Part shown: positions 8,047 through 16,897 of the stretch, in pieces
Layout of the letters: every line of letters starts with the position of its first letter
Numbering within the stretch: the first letter of the stretch is position 1
Source of the DNA: PMG-095 sp037200885
GTDB lineage: Bacteria; Myxococcota_A; Polyangia; Polyangiales; Polyangiaceae
NCBI GenBank assembly: GCA_037200885.1
Contig: JBBCIN010000001.1
Coordinates: 1,984,001-2,048,000, forward strand
Length of the DNA stretch: 64,000 nucleotides
Direction: 5' to 3'
Program-made: the position numbers and the translations under genes
Notes under the pieces: model-generated
What the model saw: the letters and a program-made list of their open reading frames with translations, nothing else
Database searches by the model: none
What the model was told of the DNA's origin: nothing

Positions 8047-10605
8047 TCACGGCTCGACCGACGTCAATTCCATCAACGCCAGGGGTTTGTCGCCCGCGTG
8101 GGCGACGAAGGGTGCCAGCGCCCGCACCAGATCGAAGAACTGCGAGGGTAACAAGGCAGCCGCGGCAGGCGGGTTTTCTTTGATGCCTTCGATGCCGAGC
8201 AAGCGCCCGAGCAGAGTCGTATCTGGCGGCGGTAGCTCGACGATCGGGCCGTGGTCGGAGATGTTCCCGAGCTTCCTCGCGAGCGCGAGCGCTTGGCGTA
8301 AACCGCCCAATTCATCGACCAATTTGCGATCGAACGCTTGCTGGCCGGTCCACACGCGGCCCTGTCCGACCGCATCCACTTCGGCCTTGCTCAGCTTGCG
8401 TCCACTGGCGACCCGCGTCAGAAATACGTCGTAGAATTGCGCGACCTTGCGCTGGAGCTCGGTGTGCTCATCAGCCGTGAACGGGCGAAAGATCGACTCC
8501 GCATCAGCGCGCGGCGCAGTCTTGTACATCTCCACGTTGACCCCGATGCGCCGCATCAGCTCGGCCACGTCGGCCTTGCCGTAGAAGATACCGATGCTGC
8601 CCGTGATGCTGAGCGGGTTGGCGAAGACGTGCGTGCCGGGCGCAGAGATGTAGTAGCCGCCGCTCGCGGCCGCGCTGCCCATGCTCACGATCACCGGTTT
8701 GACCTTGGTGGTGAGTTGGATCTCGCGGTAGATCACGTCGGCGGCCATGGCCGAACCGCCACCGGTCTCGACGCGCAGTACGACCGCCCCGACCTTGGGG
8801 TTTTCGCGGGCTTTCTTCAGGCTTTCCGCGATCGTGTAGGAGCCGACCAGCCGCGTGCCCAAGAGCGGGATGGTCTGGCTGCGGCCATCCACCATGTCGC
8901 CATCGACGTAGATGATGGCGATGCCCGCGTCGTCCCCGAAGAATTCAGGCGCGCGCGGCGCGCGGCGATCTTCGAGCAACCGCACCGGGAAGCCGACCAG
9001 TGCGCTGGTTTCGTCCTCGAGCTGATCGTCGAAAGCGAAGCCATCGACCAGGCCGGCGAACTTCGCTTCGGACGCAACGAACGGGCCCTTGGCGATGCGC
9101 TTGCGCAGCTCGACCGCGTCGATGTGGCGACCGGCCGCGACGTCGAGCGTGAAGTTCCGCTCCACCTGCTGCAGTAGATCGATGTGGTCCGCGCGTGCGA
9201 CGTCCGACGCGCCCTCGCGCATGAACTGTTCGGGCGCGCTCTTGTGGTCACCGATGCGCACGAAATCAGCCTTGATTCCCAGCTTTTCGAGCAGACCGCC
9301 GAAATACATGAAGCGCGACTTCAAGCCTGCGAAGCGGATCCCACCAGCGGGATTGAGCAAAATGCGGTCGGCCGCGGAGCACAGGTAGAGCGATGAGCCG
9401 TCGCCGTCCTCCAGGTGACACAGCACCCGCTTGCCCGCTTGGCGTAAGTGGAACAGCGCGTCGCGCAGCTCTTGCGTGTGCGCCATGGAGTCCGCAGGCG
9501 CGGTGCGCAGCTCCAGCACCACCGCGGCGACCGTGGGTTCGTGCTCGGCGATGTCCCACAGCTTGCGCAAGAGCGCGGTATGACCGCGTACGTTCGGTGT
9601 ATCTTCGATGCGCAAGCGAAGCGCGTAGCGGGGAGCCTCGGCCGCGGCGCTCTCGCGAAAGCCCTTGGCCGCGATCTCGAAGCCCAAATTCTCCTGCGGC
9701 TTGTTCTTCGCCTCCGCGCCGAGCCCGTCCCCGAACAAGCTGCCGGCAGCGAGCTCGCCCGAGCCCGAGCTGCCATTGAAGTGGAAGGCAAAGGACGCAG
9801 AAGCGAGCCATTGCCTGCGCCCGACGTCGTTGCCCGGATCGGAATAAGAGAAATCCCCGCGCAGGCGACCGAGCTCGGGCACCTCGACGCCCAGGGTGGC
9901 TCTCGGTATCCAGTAACCGCTACGGTGGTCCACGTATTGCGTTTCGAGCCCAATTTCCAGGGCACTGCTGCGCACCGGACGGATGGCGACCGCGAAGTTG
10001 TAGGCGCGATCGACGTACCCGCCAGCATCTGTCGTGGGCGCGTTCAAGTTCTGACCGACCACTGCGAGGCCAAAGTAATCACTGGGTCGCGAGGTCGCGC
10101 CCAGCGACCAGGACGAAAGCCCGTGCGCCGCGGCCTGATTCGAATACGAATGCTGGTACGAGAGGCCGAGCGAGAAAGCCTTGCTCGGTCGATATGCCAG
10201 GCCCCAAGTGAGCCACTCATAGCGAGCATTGTCTTCGCCGAAGAGCAGCTGGGACGCGGCCCGCGGTGGCGACACGAGGTCGAGCCGCAGGCCAGTCGCC
10301 AGAGACAGGAACGGGATCGGGAAGGCCAGCGCGAACGCGTGGCCCTGATAGGTGGCCGTCGCGTCCTCGTTCAAGAACATACCCGTCCAACGCAGCTCGA
10401 CACCGGGCATGAAGCCAAGGTTCGCCGGGTTGACGACCAAGGCGGTCGAGTCGTCGTCGCTCACCGCGCTGCGTCCGAGCGCAGGCAGGCGCGTGGGCTG
10501 ATCCGTCGGGAACTGCGCGCTCGCGCGGTGCGTTGCGAGCAAGCCCACGGCGAGCAGCAGTGCGCTCGTAGCGACGCGCGGCAACGCGCGAGTGCCAAAC
10601 GGCAT
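8047..10605 (-). CDS. sppA: Signal peptide peptidase SppA-like protease with N-terminal barrel-like domain
   Basis: Exported serine protease of 852 residues. Residues 1-30 form a signal peptide (cut after HRASA). Residues 31-280 resemble an outer-membrane beta barrel, with alternating aromatic strands such as FSLGLSYQHSYS and a VVNPANLGFMPG motif as in FadL/PorV-like proteins. Residues 300-830 hold the two SppA repeats (S49 family), with the catalytic dyad Lys455 (RIGDHKSAPEQ) and Ser648 (SMGSAAASGGYY). SppA normally sits in the inner membrane and degrades cleaved signal peptides; here a fused barrel would place it at the outer membrane. The ATG overlaps the upstream TGA (TGATG), so the two genes are translationally coupled. 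Confidence 0.87.
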   Translation of the reverse strand: MPFGTRALPRVATSALLLAVGLLATHRASAQFPTDQPTRLPALGRSAVSDDDSTALVVNPANLGFMPGVELRWTGMFLNEDATATYQGHAFALAFPIPFLSLATGLRLDLVSPPRAASQLLFGEDNARYEWLTWGLAYRPSKAFSLGLSYQHSYSNQAAAHGLSSWSLGATSRPSDYFGLAVVGQNLNAPTTDAGGYVDRAYNFAVAIRPVRSSALEIGLETQYVDHRSGYWIPRATLGVEVPELGRLRGDFSYSDPGNDVGRRQWLASASFAFHFNGSSGSGELAAGSLFGDGLGAEAKNKPQENLGFEIAAKGFRESAAAEAPRYALRLRIEDTPNVRGHTALLRKLWDIAEHEPTVAAVVLELRTAPADSMAHTQELRDALFHLRQAGKRVLCHLEDGDGSSLYLCSAADRILLNPAGGIRFAGLKSRFMYFGGLLEKLGIKADFVRIGDHKSAPEQFMREGASDVARADHIDLLQQVERNFTLDVAAGRHIDAVELRKRIAKGPFVASEAKFAGLVDGFAFDDQLEDETSALVGFPVRLLEDRRAPRAPEFFGDDAGIAIIYVDGDMVDGRSQTIPLLGTRLVGSYTIAESLKKARENPKVGAVVLRVETGGGSAMAADVIYREIQLTTKVKPVIVSMGSAAASGGYYISAPGTHVFANPLSITGSIGIFYGKADVAELMRRIGVNVEMYKTAPRADAESIFRPFTADEHTELQRKVAQFYDVFLTRVASGRKLSKAEVDAVGQGRVWTGQQAFDRKLVDELGGLRQALALARKLGNISDHGPIVELPPPDTTLLGRLLGIEGIKENPPAAAALLPSQFFDLVRALAPFVAHAGDKPLALMELTSVEP

Positions 10606-11735
10606 CAAACGATGCCTCGAGCTTTCGCGACGGCCATGATTTCCGGCTCTCGCAGCGCGAGCTCGTCGTTGTCTTTCACCGGCAAGAAGCGGGAGACCGT
10701 GCCGGTTCGCGGTAGATGCAGATACCCGGTCGGCAAATGACTCGTCACCTCGTTGACCAGGCGTTCGAATTGCACGACCGGTTGATCGTCGACCTTCTTG
10801 TGCACGGTGAAGTAAGTCCACTTCATGTCGAGCGCGAGCATCGACTTGGCGTCGAAGTAAAATACGTTGGTCGCGAACACGCGCACGACCTTCGGGTCGA
10901 AGCTGGGCGGGATGCGGAACTCCTCCAAAATGCACAGCGTGCGATCGACATAGGCGGGGATCCCGCCGCGATCGGTCGGCAGCTTGTCCACCACCTCGGC
11001 CGTGACCGCCTTGCCGCTCGCGAGGTGGAAACCGATGATCGCGGGGTCGAGCGTGCCGCCCATGTTGTCGATGTTGGTCATCATGATCACCTTGCCCCCG
11101 CGCTTCACGAACGCCTCGAGCAGTCCGCTCTCGCGCAGCGCGTCCGGCAGATCGCCATGTCCCGGCGCGTGCTCGCTCGGTTGCCCGTTTTTGTCGAAGA
11201 AAACCTGGCCCGCGGGCGTCACGCGCAAAGATAGGTGCTGGTTGAAGGTGGCGATGCTGTGCCCGTCCAAGTCATCGCCGAGCGCGGCGCGGATGCCGGC
11301 GTCGGTGGAGTGGCTGGTCATCAACCAGAGCGGCGGCACAGCGCCGTAGCGGCGCTCGATCGCGCGCATCTCTGCGCGCCGCAGATCGAGAAATGTTCTG
11401 CCCGGGATGGCGTCGACCAAGGCTTTGATCACGCCGCCCATGCGTGTCGCCATGCCACCTGCGAGGACCAGCAGCGCGACCTGCCCTTTGCGCAATGCTT
11501 CTGCGCCCAGCTCGCTCAGGCGCGCGTACTCCGCGCTGTCCGACGCGGGCAGCTGCTGGAGATCTTCCGGCTTGGGCGGGCTGATCTCGCCCTTGACGAA
11601 GTTGTCTTCCGCGCTCTCGCTGGCGAGCCGCCCCGCGAGCTGCTTGAAGCGTTCGGGATCGAAGCGGTGGTGCGCGAGGCGCGCCTGAACATCGGGGGGA
11701 AGTTCCGCTAGTTGTCGATCGAGCGAGAGTGCCAT
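10605..11735 (-). CDS. UTP-sugar-1-phosphate uridylyltransferase (UDPGP family)
   Basis: Cytoplasmic nucleotidyltransferase of 376 residues that makes a UDP-sugar from UTP and a sugar 1-phosphate. The eukaryote-like UDPGP fold is shown by LLVLAGGMATRMGG (nucleotide loop), PLWLMTSHSTD, PGHGDLPDAL and VIMMTNIDNMGGTLDP. The acceptor sugar (glucose or N-acetylhexosamine) cannot be told from sequence. The start chosen is ATG 11735, giving MALSLDRQLAELP; the frame stays open to 11846 but those residues look non-coding and would crowd the divergent rfbA promoter. It is the first gene of a three-gene minus operon and is divergent from rfbA, suggesting a shared role in supplying sugar donors. Confidence 0.85.
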   Translation of the reverse strand: MALSLDRQLAELPPDVQARLAHHRFDPERFKQLAGRLASESAEDNFVKGEISPPKPEDLQQLPASDSAEYARLSELGAEALRKGQVALLVLAGGMATRMGGVIKALVDAIPGRTFLDLRRAEMRAIERRYGAVPPLWLMTSHSTDAGIRAALGDDLDGHSIATFNQHLSLRVTPAGQVFFDKNGQPSEHAPGHGDLPDALRESGLLEAFVKRGGKVIMMTNIDNMGGTLDPAIIGFHLASGKAVTAEVVDKLPTDRGGIPAYVDRTLCILEEFRIPPSFDPKVVRVFATNVFYFDAKSMLALDMKWTYFTVHKKVDDQPVVQFERLVNEVTSHLPTGYLHLPRTGTVSRFLPVKDNDELALREPEIMAVAKARGIV

Positions 11736-11884
11736 TTCGCGCGAGGCTAGCACTGGACGGTTCCGGCGATCAGCACTGAAGCGGAGCGCGGCGCGGCGGG
11801 GTCCCAGCGTTTCTGCGCTCTTTCTGGATGGCCGCGGGATTTTCATGATGCTATCGTGCTCGCCAAGTGAAAAATGCGACGGGC

Positions 11885-12757
11885 ATGAAGGGCATCATTT
11901 TAGCGGGCGGTAGTGGGACGCGGCTCGATCCGTTGACGCGGGTCATCTCCAAACAGCTCCTCCCCGTCTACGACAAGCCCATGATCTACTACCCGTTGTC
12001 GGTGCTGATGTTGGCCGGCATCCGGGAGGTGTTGATCATCTCCACCCCGCAAGACCTCCCGCTCTTCGAGCGGCTGCTGGGGAGCGGTTCGGAGCTCGGG
12101 ATGAGCTTCAGTTACGCCGTGCAAGCCGCACCGAACGGTCTGGCCGAAGCCTTCATCATCGGTCGTGACTTCGTGGGTTCGGATCCGGTCTGCTTGATTT
12201 TGGGCGACAACATCTTCTACGGCGCCGGGCTCGCCTCGCAGCTGCGGAAAGCCCGCGCTGAGCTCGCTGGTGCGACGCTCTTCGGCTACCGCGTCGAAGA
12301 TCCGCAGCGCTACGGTGTGGCCGAGGTCGGCCCCAATGGCGAGCTGCTCGGCATCGAAGAAAAGCCGCAGCATCCAAAGAGTCGTCTGGCCGTCACGGGC
12401 TTGTACTTCTTCGACAACCGCGTGCTCGACATCGCCAAAAATCTCAAGCCCTCACCGCGCGGTGAGCTGGAAATCACCGACGTCAACAACGTGTACGTCG
12501 CGGCCGGCCGCGCCCGCTTGGAGCTGCTCGGCCGCGGCCAAGCCTGGCTCGACACGGGCACCCAGGAGAGCCTGCTGGACGCGAGCCATTTCGTGGCCAC
12601 GCTCGAGCGGCGTCAGGGCACTTCGATCGCCTGCATCGAAGAAGTCGCCTACACCATGGGTTTCATCGATGCCGCGCAGCTCACGCGCCTTGCCGACAAA
12701 TGCGGCAAGAGTTTGTACGCTCGAGCCATGCGACGCGCGCTGGAAGAAAAGCTTTAG
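11885..12757 (+). CDS. rfbA: Glucose-1-phosphate thymidylyltransferase
   Basis: Makes dTDP-glucose from dTTP and glucose 1-phosphate, the first step of dTDP-L-rhamnose synthesis. The 290-residue product has the usual RmlA length. Signatures are MKGIILAGGSGTRLDPLT at the N-terminus, KPMIYYPLSVLMLAGIREVL, LGDNIFYG, and GIEEKPQHPKS. The typical family start is the ATG at 11885; a GTG at 11867 would add six residues. rfbB follows after two bases. Confidence 0.95.
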   Translation: MKGIILAGGSGTRLDPLTRVISKQLLPVYDKPMIYYPLSVLMLAGIREVLIISTPQDLPLFERLLGSGSELGMSFSYAVQAAPNGLAEAFIIGRDFVGSDPVCLILGDNIFYGAGLASQLRKARAELAGATLFGYRVEDPQRYGVAEVGPNGELLGIEEKPQHPKSRLAVTGLYFFDNRVLDIAKNLKPSPRGELEITDVNNVYVAAGRARLELLGRGQAWLDTGTQESLLDASHFVATLERRQGTSIACIEEVAYTMGFIDAAQLTRLADKCGKSLYARAMRRALEEKL

Positions 12758-12759
12758 TC

Positions 12760-13821
12760 ATGTCTTTACTGAGGCAACCCAAGAGTGTGCTCGTTACCGG
12801 AGGCTGCGGCTTCATCGGCTCGGCTTTCGTTCGCTACCTGCTCGCGCAGCCCGGTTTCGAAGGCCGGCTCGTGAATCTGGATTTGCTGACCTACGCCGCC
12901 AATCCGGACAACGTGTCCGAGGCCGCGAAAAGCTCGCGCTACGTCTTCGTTCAAGCGGACATCGGCGATGCTGAAGCCGTCGCGCGCGTCTGCCGTGAGC
13001 ACGCCGTCGATACCATCGTGCACTTTGCGGCCGAGAGCCACGTCGACCGCAGCATCGTGGGTCCGGGCGCGTTCGTGCAGGCCAACATCGTCGGCACTTA
13101 CCAACTGCTCGAAGTGGTTCGCGGCCAGAGCCAGATCCACTTTCACCACGTCTCCACGGATGAGGTGTACGGCTCGCTCGGCGCGACCGGTTTGTTCCAC
13201 GAGACCACGCCCTACGACCCGAGCTCGCCGTATTCGGCGTCGAAGGCCGCTTCGGATCACTTGGTCCGCGCCTACGCGCGCACGTACAAGCTGTCCACCA
13301 CGCTCTCCAATTGCAGCAACAACTACGGTCCGTATCAGTTTCCCGAGAAGCTGATCCCGCTGATGATCACCAACCTGGTCGACGGCAAGCCGCTGCCCGT
13401 TTACGGCACCGGCGCCAACGTGCGTGATTGGCTGTACGTCGACGATCACGTGGAAGCGATTTGGACCATCGTGCAGCGTGGAGAACGCGGTCAAACCTAC
13501 AACATCGGCGGTGAGGCCGAGTGGGCGAACCTCGCGCTCTTGCACAAGCTGATCGACGTCGTGGCCCAAGTGACTGGGCGCGCGGCCGAGGATCTACGCA
13601 AACAGATCACCTTCGTTGCCGACCGCCCAGGGCACGATGCCCGCTACGCGATCGACTGCAGCAAGTTGAAGACCGAGCTCGGTTGGTCCCAACGTCACGA
13701 CATCGAGAGCGGCCTGCTCGCCACCGTGCGTTGGTACCTCGAGAACCCGGAATGGATCCTGCGCGTGAAGAGCGGCGCCTACCGCGAGTGGATCGACAAA
13801 AATTACGCAGACCGCCGTTAG
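12760..13821 (+). CDS. rfbB: dTDP-glucose 4,6-dehydratase
   Basis: Second enzyme of dTDP-L-rhamnose synthesis, an extended short-chain dehydrogenase of 353 residues that uses bound NAD. The Rossmann loop is TGGCGFIGSAF, the substrate region HFAAESHVDRS is typical of RmlB, the catalytic Tyr-x-x-x-Lys lies in YSASKAASDHLV, and NNYGPYQFPEKLIPL is a family signature. The ATG at 12760 sits two bases after rfbA and leaves the correct N-terminus. The last two enzymes of the pathway, rfbC and rfbD, are about 18 kb away on the other strand. A GC-rich hairpin follows the stop. Confidence 0.95.
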   Translation: MSLLRQPKSVLVTGGCGFIGSAFVRYLLAQPGFEGRLVNLDLLTYAANPDNVSEAAKSSRYVFVQADIGDAEAVARVCREHAVDTIVHFAAESHVDRSIVGPGAFVQANIVGTYQLLEVVRGQSQIHFHHVSTDEVYGSLGATGLFHETTPYDPSSPYSASKAASDHLVRAYARTYKLSTTLSNCSNNYGPYQFPEKLIPLMITNLVDGKPLPVYGTGANVRDWLYVDDHVEAIWTIVQRGERGQTYNIGGEAEWANLALLHKLIDVVAQVTGRAAEDLRKQITFVADRPGHDARYAIDCSKLKTELGWSQRHDIESGLLATVRWYLENPEWILRVKSGAYREWIDKNYADRR

Positions 13822-13829
13822 TTCGGCTG

Positions 13830-13849
13830 GACCCGGCTCGGTCCGGGTT
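13830..13849 (+). terminator. GC-rich hairpin after rfbB
   Basis: ACCCGG and CCGGGT make a 6-bp stem with a 6-base loop, extended by a G-T pair, nine bases after the rfbB stop. No T-run follows, so factor-independent termination is uncertain. Confidence 0.35.
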
Positions 13850-14065
13850 CGTCGGTGTGGCCTCGCGTGGCTTCACCCGCCTCGTGGACTCTGCACGGCT
13901 CGACGCTCGTCCAAATCATCGCCTTGCGGCACGGAAATGATGCTGTGTTCGCACGTGTTCGCACAGTATAATTTCCGCTGGCGAGCGGTGCCTCTGGAGC
14001 GCGGCTGGATCCTGTGCCGTTTTCGTCGGAAAGTGATGACTAGGCGCGGCGTGAATTGCGTCGAG

Positions 14066-15157
14066 CTACGCGCGGTCCGGGCTTTCGAGTAAGGCCGCGC
14101 GTTTGCTGCGCGCGAACAACCAAAAGCCGATCGCGAGCGAGAGCAACATGGCCAAGAGCTGCCCCGCGTAGCTGACGAACGCCATCGCGGCGCCCGACGT
14201 CCTCAGGATCGCCAGTGGGAAGTACAGGGCGAGCCCCGAATAAGTGCCGATTTGGAAGGCGCCGAATAGGCCTGGCCCGGCGGGCACGATCACCCCCAAG
14301 CCGAGCACGCCGAGCACGACGCAGGCTTGAGCGATCGAGCCTTCGATGCCGCAGGAGCGCATCAGCAGCCACTGGGCGATGAACTGGCATAGCCAATAAA
14401 GCAGTGTCTCAGCCAGGAAACGCAGCCGGTTTTCCGGCGAGCCCAACACGTTCAGACCGTCCGCGAGGCGTTCCAAAGTGCTGGTCACGAAGTTGGCGAG
14501 CTTGGCCGAGATCGGGCTGAGCAAGGTCATGGTGACCTTGCGCGCGAAGCTGCGGGCGAAATAAAACACGGTCAGCGCCACCGCGCCGCCCGTGAACACC
14601 GTCGCCGCCACGTAGATCGCGCGCGGGATGATCGAGACGGGGAGCGCCACGTCACCCAAATGATCGGGCAGCGGTGAGATCGGCGTGGACAACGTGAGCG
14701 CGAGCGCGGCGGTGAGGGTGAGGATCAAGCCGTCCACCACGCGCTCCGCGCCAGCGGCGCCCAGCGCCTGAAAGAAAGTCACTTTGCCGTCGCGCGCGAG
14801 CAGGTAGGGCCGCGCGGCCTCACCCATGCGTAGCGGCGCGAACATGATCGTCGCGATGCCGATCAGCCCGATGCCGACCACGCGCGGTTCGGAAATGTCG
14901 GGAGCAACCGGCCTCAGCAGCGGCACCCAACGATGCACGCGAAAATAGACCGAGATCCCGGTGAACAATGCAAAGGCGATGACCCCCCAAGGTTGCACCG
15001 CGGACAGCGTGCTCGCCGATGGGATCAGGGGCAGCCCGCCGCGCTTGAACAGCCACACGAAGCCGAAAGCGATGGCGAGCGACGCCAGGATGCGTGGCGC
15101 GTAGACCCAGACGGAGCGTTTTTTGCCTGACGACAGCGGTGTCCCCTGGGTTTTCAT
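14066..15157 (-). CDS. LPG-synthase-TM / flippase-like membrane protein
   Basis: Integral inner-membrane protein of 363 residues with about eight helices, of the UPF0104 (lysylphosphatidylglycerol synthase transmembrane region) type without the soluble synthetase domain. Characteristic segments are SVYFRVHRWVPLLRPVAP, MFAPLRMGEAARPYLLAR, GAAGAERVVDGL and GLGVIVPAGPGLFGAFQ. Members are often found in glycan and glycolipid clusters and are thought to move or bind lipids. The start is placed at ATG 15157 (MKTQGTPL); a TTG at 15211 would add 18 residues. It follows the GT2-methyltransferase gene on the same strand and probably shares its transcript. Confidence 0.82.
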   Translation of the reverse strand: MKTQGTPLSSGKKRSVWVYAPRILASLAIAFGFVWLFKRGGLPLIPSASTLSAVQPWGVIAFALFTGISVYFRVHRWVPLLRPVAPDISEPRVVGIGLIGIATIMFAPLRMGEAARPYLLARDGKVTFFQALGAAGAERVVDGLILTLTAALALTLSTPISPLPDHLGDVALPVSIIPRAIYVAATVFTGGAVALTVFYFARSFARKVTMTLLSPISAKLANFVTSTLERLADGLNVLGSPENRLRFLAETLLYWLCQFIAQWLLMRSCGIEGSIAQACVVLGVLGLGVIVPAGPGLFGAFQIGTYSGLALYFPLAILRTSGAAMAFVSYAGQLLAMLLSLAIGFWLFARSKRAALLESPDRA

Positions 15158-15271
15158 CGGTTCATCAGCGGACACGGCGCGGACGAAAGCAGTGTATTTC
15201 TCGGAGGTCAAGCGCGTTCCCCGGTTGGAACGAATGAACCTGCGCCGACCGATCGCCGAAAACGCTGACCG

Positions 15272-16750
15272 TCAGTCGGCGACGCGAAGCTCGAACAAGT
15301 GCTGGTAAGCGAACATGTTCGGACGCAGGCGCGTCAGAAAGTAGTCGCTCTTCTCGACCTTGTCGCGGATGAAGCTACCGAGTGCGCGCGGCAGCACGTT
15401 CTCCCAAGGGACGGGCGTCGTGCGTTGGGTGGTGACTTTGAAGCCCGCCTCTTTGAACAGGCGTGCCGCAGAGGCACGGGTGAAGAAGCGCAGGTGCCCG
15501 CGATCCATGATGCCCTTGTTGGCGTAGTCGAACCGACCGGACGCGATTTGGGCGCGCACCGACCAATGCACCGCGTTGGGCAACGAGACCAGCACCGAAC
15601 CGCCGGGATTGAGCCGCTGTTTGACCTCTTCCAGCAGGCGCAGCGAATCGGGCATGTGCTCCAGCACGTCCGCCAGCAACACCACGTCGAACTTCTCCGT
15701 GATCGAGCTCGGGAGGCCTTGTCCGATGTCTGCCTCCAAGAAGCCATCGAGCTCGAACTTGGGCGGCTGCCAGTCGACCCCGAACACGTAGTGGCCCTTC
15801 TGCTTCAGCAGGTGACCGAGCTCGCCCTGCCCGCAGCCGACGTCGAGGACGCGGCGCGGCGGGGGGCCGACCAGCGCCAGCAGCTGCGTGTGAGAGGACA
15901 GGCCGCTGCGCTTGAGCGTGTAGGCCGGGGGCACCTCGTACTCGGCGTGGTGACGCAGGCCGAGCTCGTGCAGCTCGAAATCCATCACTGATTTCACCAC
16001 GTCTTTGGCGTATTTCATGCCGTTCACGTGGCAGATCTCGTCACCGTAGTAAGTCGGGATCGGCCTTTCGACGATGCGCAAACCCGCCGCGTGAAACTGA
16101 ATGATGATCTGCGTGTCGAAGTGAAATTCGTGCGTATTCTTGTCGAACGGGATCTGCTTCAGCGCTTGCACCGAGTACAGACGGTAGCCCGAGTGAAACT
16201 CGCTCAGCGCGGTGCCGAGCATGGCGTTCTCGAAGTGCGTCAGCACCTTGTTGCCGAGGTATTTGTAGAGCGGCATGCCACCGTCGCGCGCGGAACCGGG
16301 CGTCATCATCCGTGAACCGAATACGGCGTCGGCCTCGCCCGCTTCGAGCGGCGCGAGCAAATCGGGCAGCGCTTCCGGCGCGTACTGACCATCACCGTGA
16401 AGCAGCGCCACGATGTCGTACCCTTGCTCGATAGCGTACTTGTAGCCGCGGATTTGGTTTCCGCCGTAACCCAGGTTCTTCTCGTTACGGAACACGCTCA
16501 GCTTGGTCTTGCCGTGATGGGCCTTGTAGCCCATGCCAACCAGGAAGGTATCGTCCTTGCTCTCGTCGTCGAACACGAAGACTTCTTCCACTTTGTCCCA
16601 GACCGACTCCGGAATGCGGTCGAGTACCTGACGCAGCGTGCTGGCTGCGTTGTAAGTGACGATGAAGATCGCGATCCGCTTTTTCGTCACCGGGACGGGC
16701 GACGACTGCGGAGCTTCGAGTTCGGACGAAAGAGACGGCGCGCTAGTCAT
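15272..16750 (-). CDS. Fused family-2 glycosyltransferase and SAM methyltransferase
   Basis: Cytoplasmic two-domain protein of 492 residues. Residues 23-265 are a GT2 glycosyltransferase of the dolichol-phosphate-mannose-synthase type: IAIFIVTYNAASTL, FDDES at 60-64, and the metal-binding HGDGQY around residue 120. Residues 290-480 are a class I methyltransferase with motif I VLDVGCGQGELG at 301-312 and DVVLLADVLEHMPD. The two active sites in one chain suggest one sugar is added and then methylated, or a lipid carrier is charged and a nearby glycan capped. The start is ATG 16750 with a good GAAGG ribosome-binding site; the extension to 16825 has no such support. No stop or frameshift separates the domains. 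Confidence 0.88.
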   Translation of the reverse strand: MTSAPSLSSELEAPQSSPVPVTKKRIAIFIVTYNAASTLRQVLDRIPESVWDKVEEVFVFDDESKDDTFLVGMGYKAHHGKTKLSVFRNEKNLGYGGNQIRGYKYAIEQGYDIVALLHGDGQYAPEALPDLLAPLEAGEADAVFGSRMMTPGSARDGGMPLYKYLGNKVLTHFENAMLGTALSEFHSGYRLYSVQALKQIPFDKNTHEFHFDTQIIIQFHAAGLRIVERPIPTYYGDEICHVNGMKYAKDVVKSVMDFELHELGLRHHAEYEVPPAYTLKRSGLSSHTQLLALVGPPPRRVLDVGCGQGELGHLLKQKGHYVFGVDWQPPKFELDGFLEADIGQGLPSSITEKFDVVLLADVLEHMPDSLRLLEEVKQRLNPGGSVLVSLPNAVHWSVRAQIASGRFDYANKGIMDRGHLRFFTRASAARLFKEAGFKVTTQRTTPVPWENVLPRALGSFIRDKVEKSDYFLTRLRPNMFAYQHLFELRVAD

Positions 16751-16897
16751 GATCAAAACCTTCGGGTCTGGTCGGCCGGTCCGTGGCCAGTGAGCGTGTA
16801 TCACAGCTTGGCACAGTCGGGGCATTCGCCAACCCCCAGGCTGCTGCCTTTGGGGTGCGGATTTGCCTGGATAACCTGGGACTTCAGGATTGCCATC

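Noticed and set aside
9448..10740. Plus-strand open frame of 430 codons opposite the SppA-like gene
   Set aside because: No domain and no signal; the opposite strand has a complete protease with catalytic residues.
16809..16824. Sigma54-like site TGGCAC-N4 to GGGGCA with GG and GC ten bases apart
   Set aside because: It points along the plus strand, where no gene starts for more than 1.5 kb; the neighbouring genes are on the minus strand.
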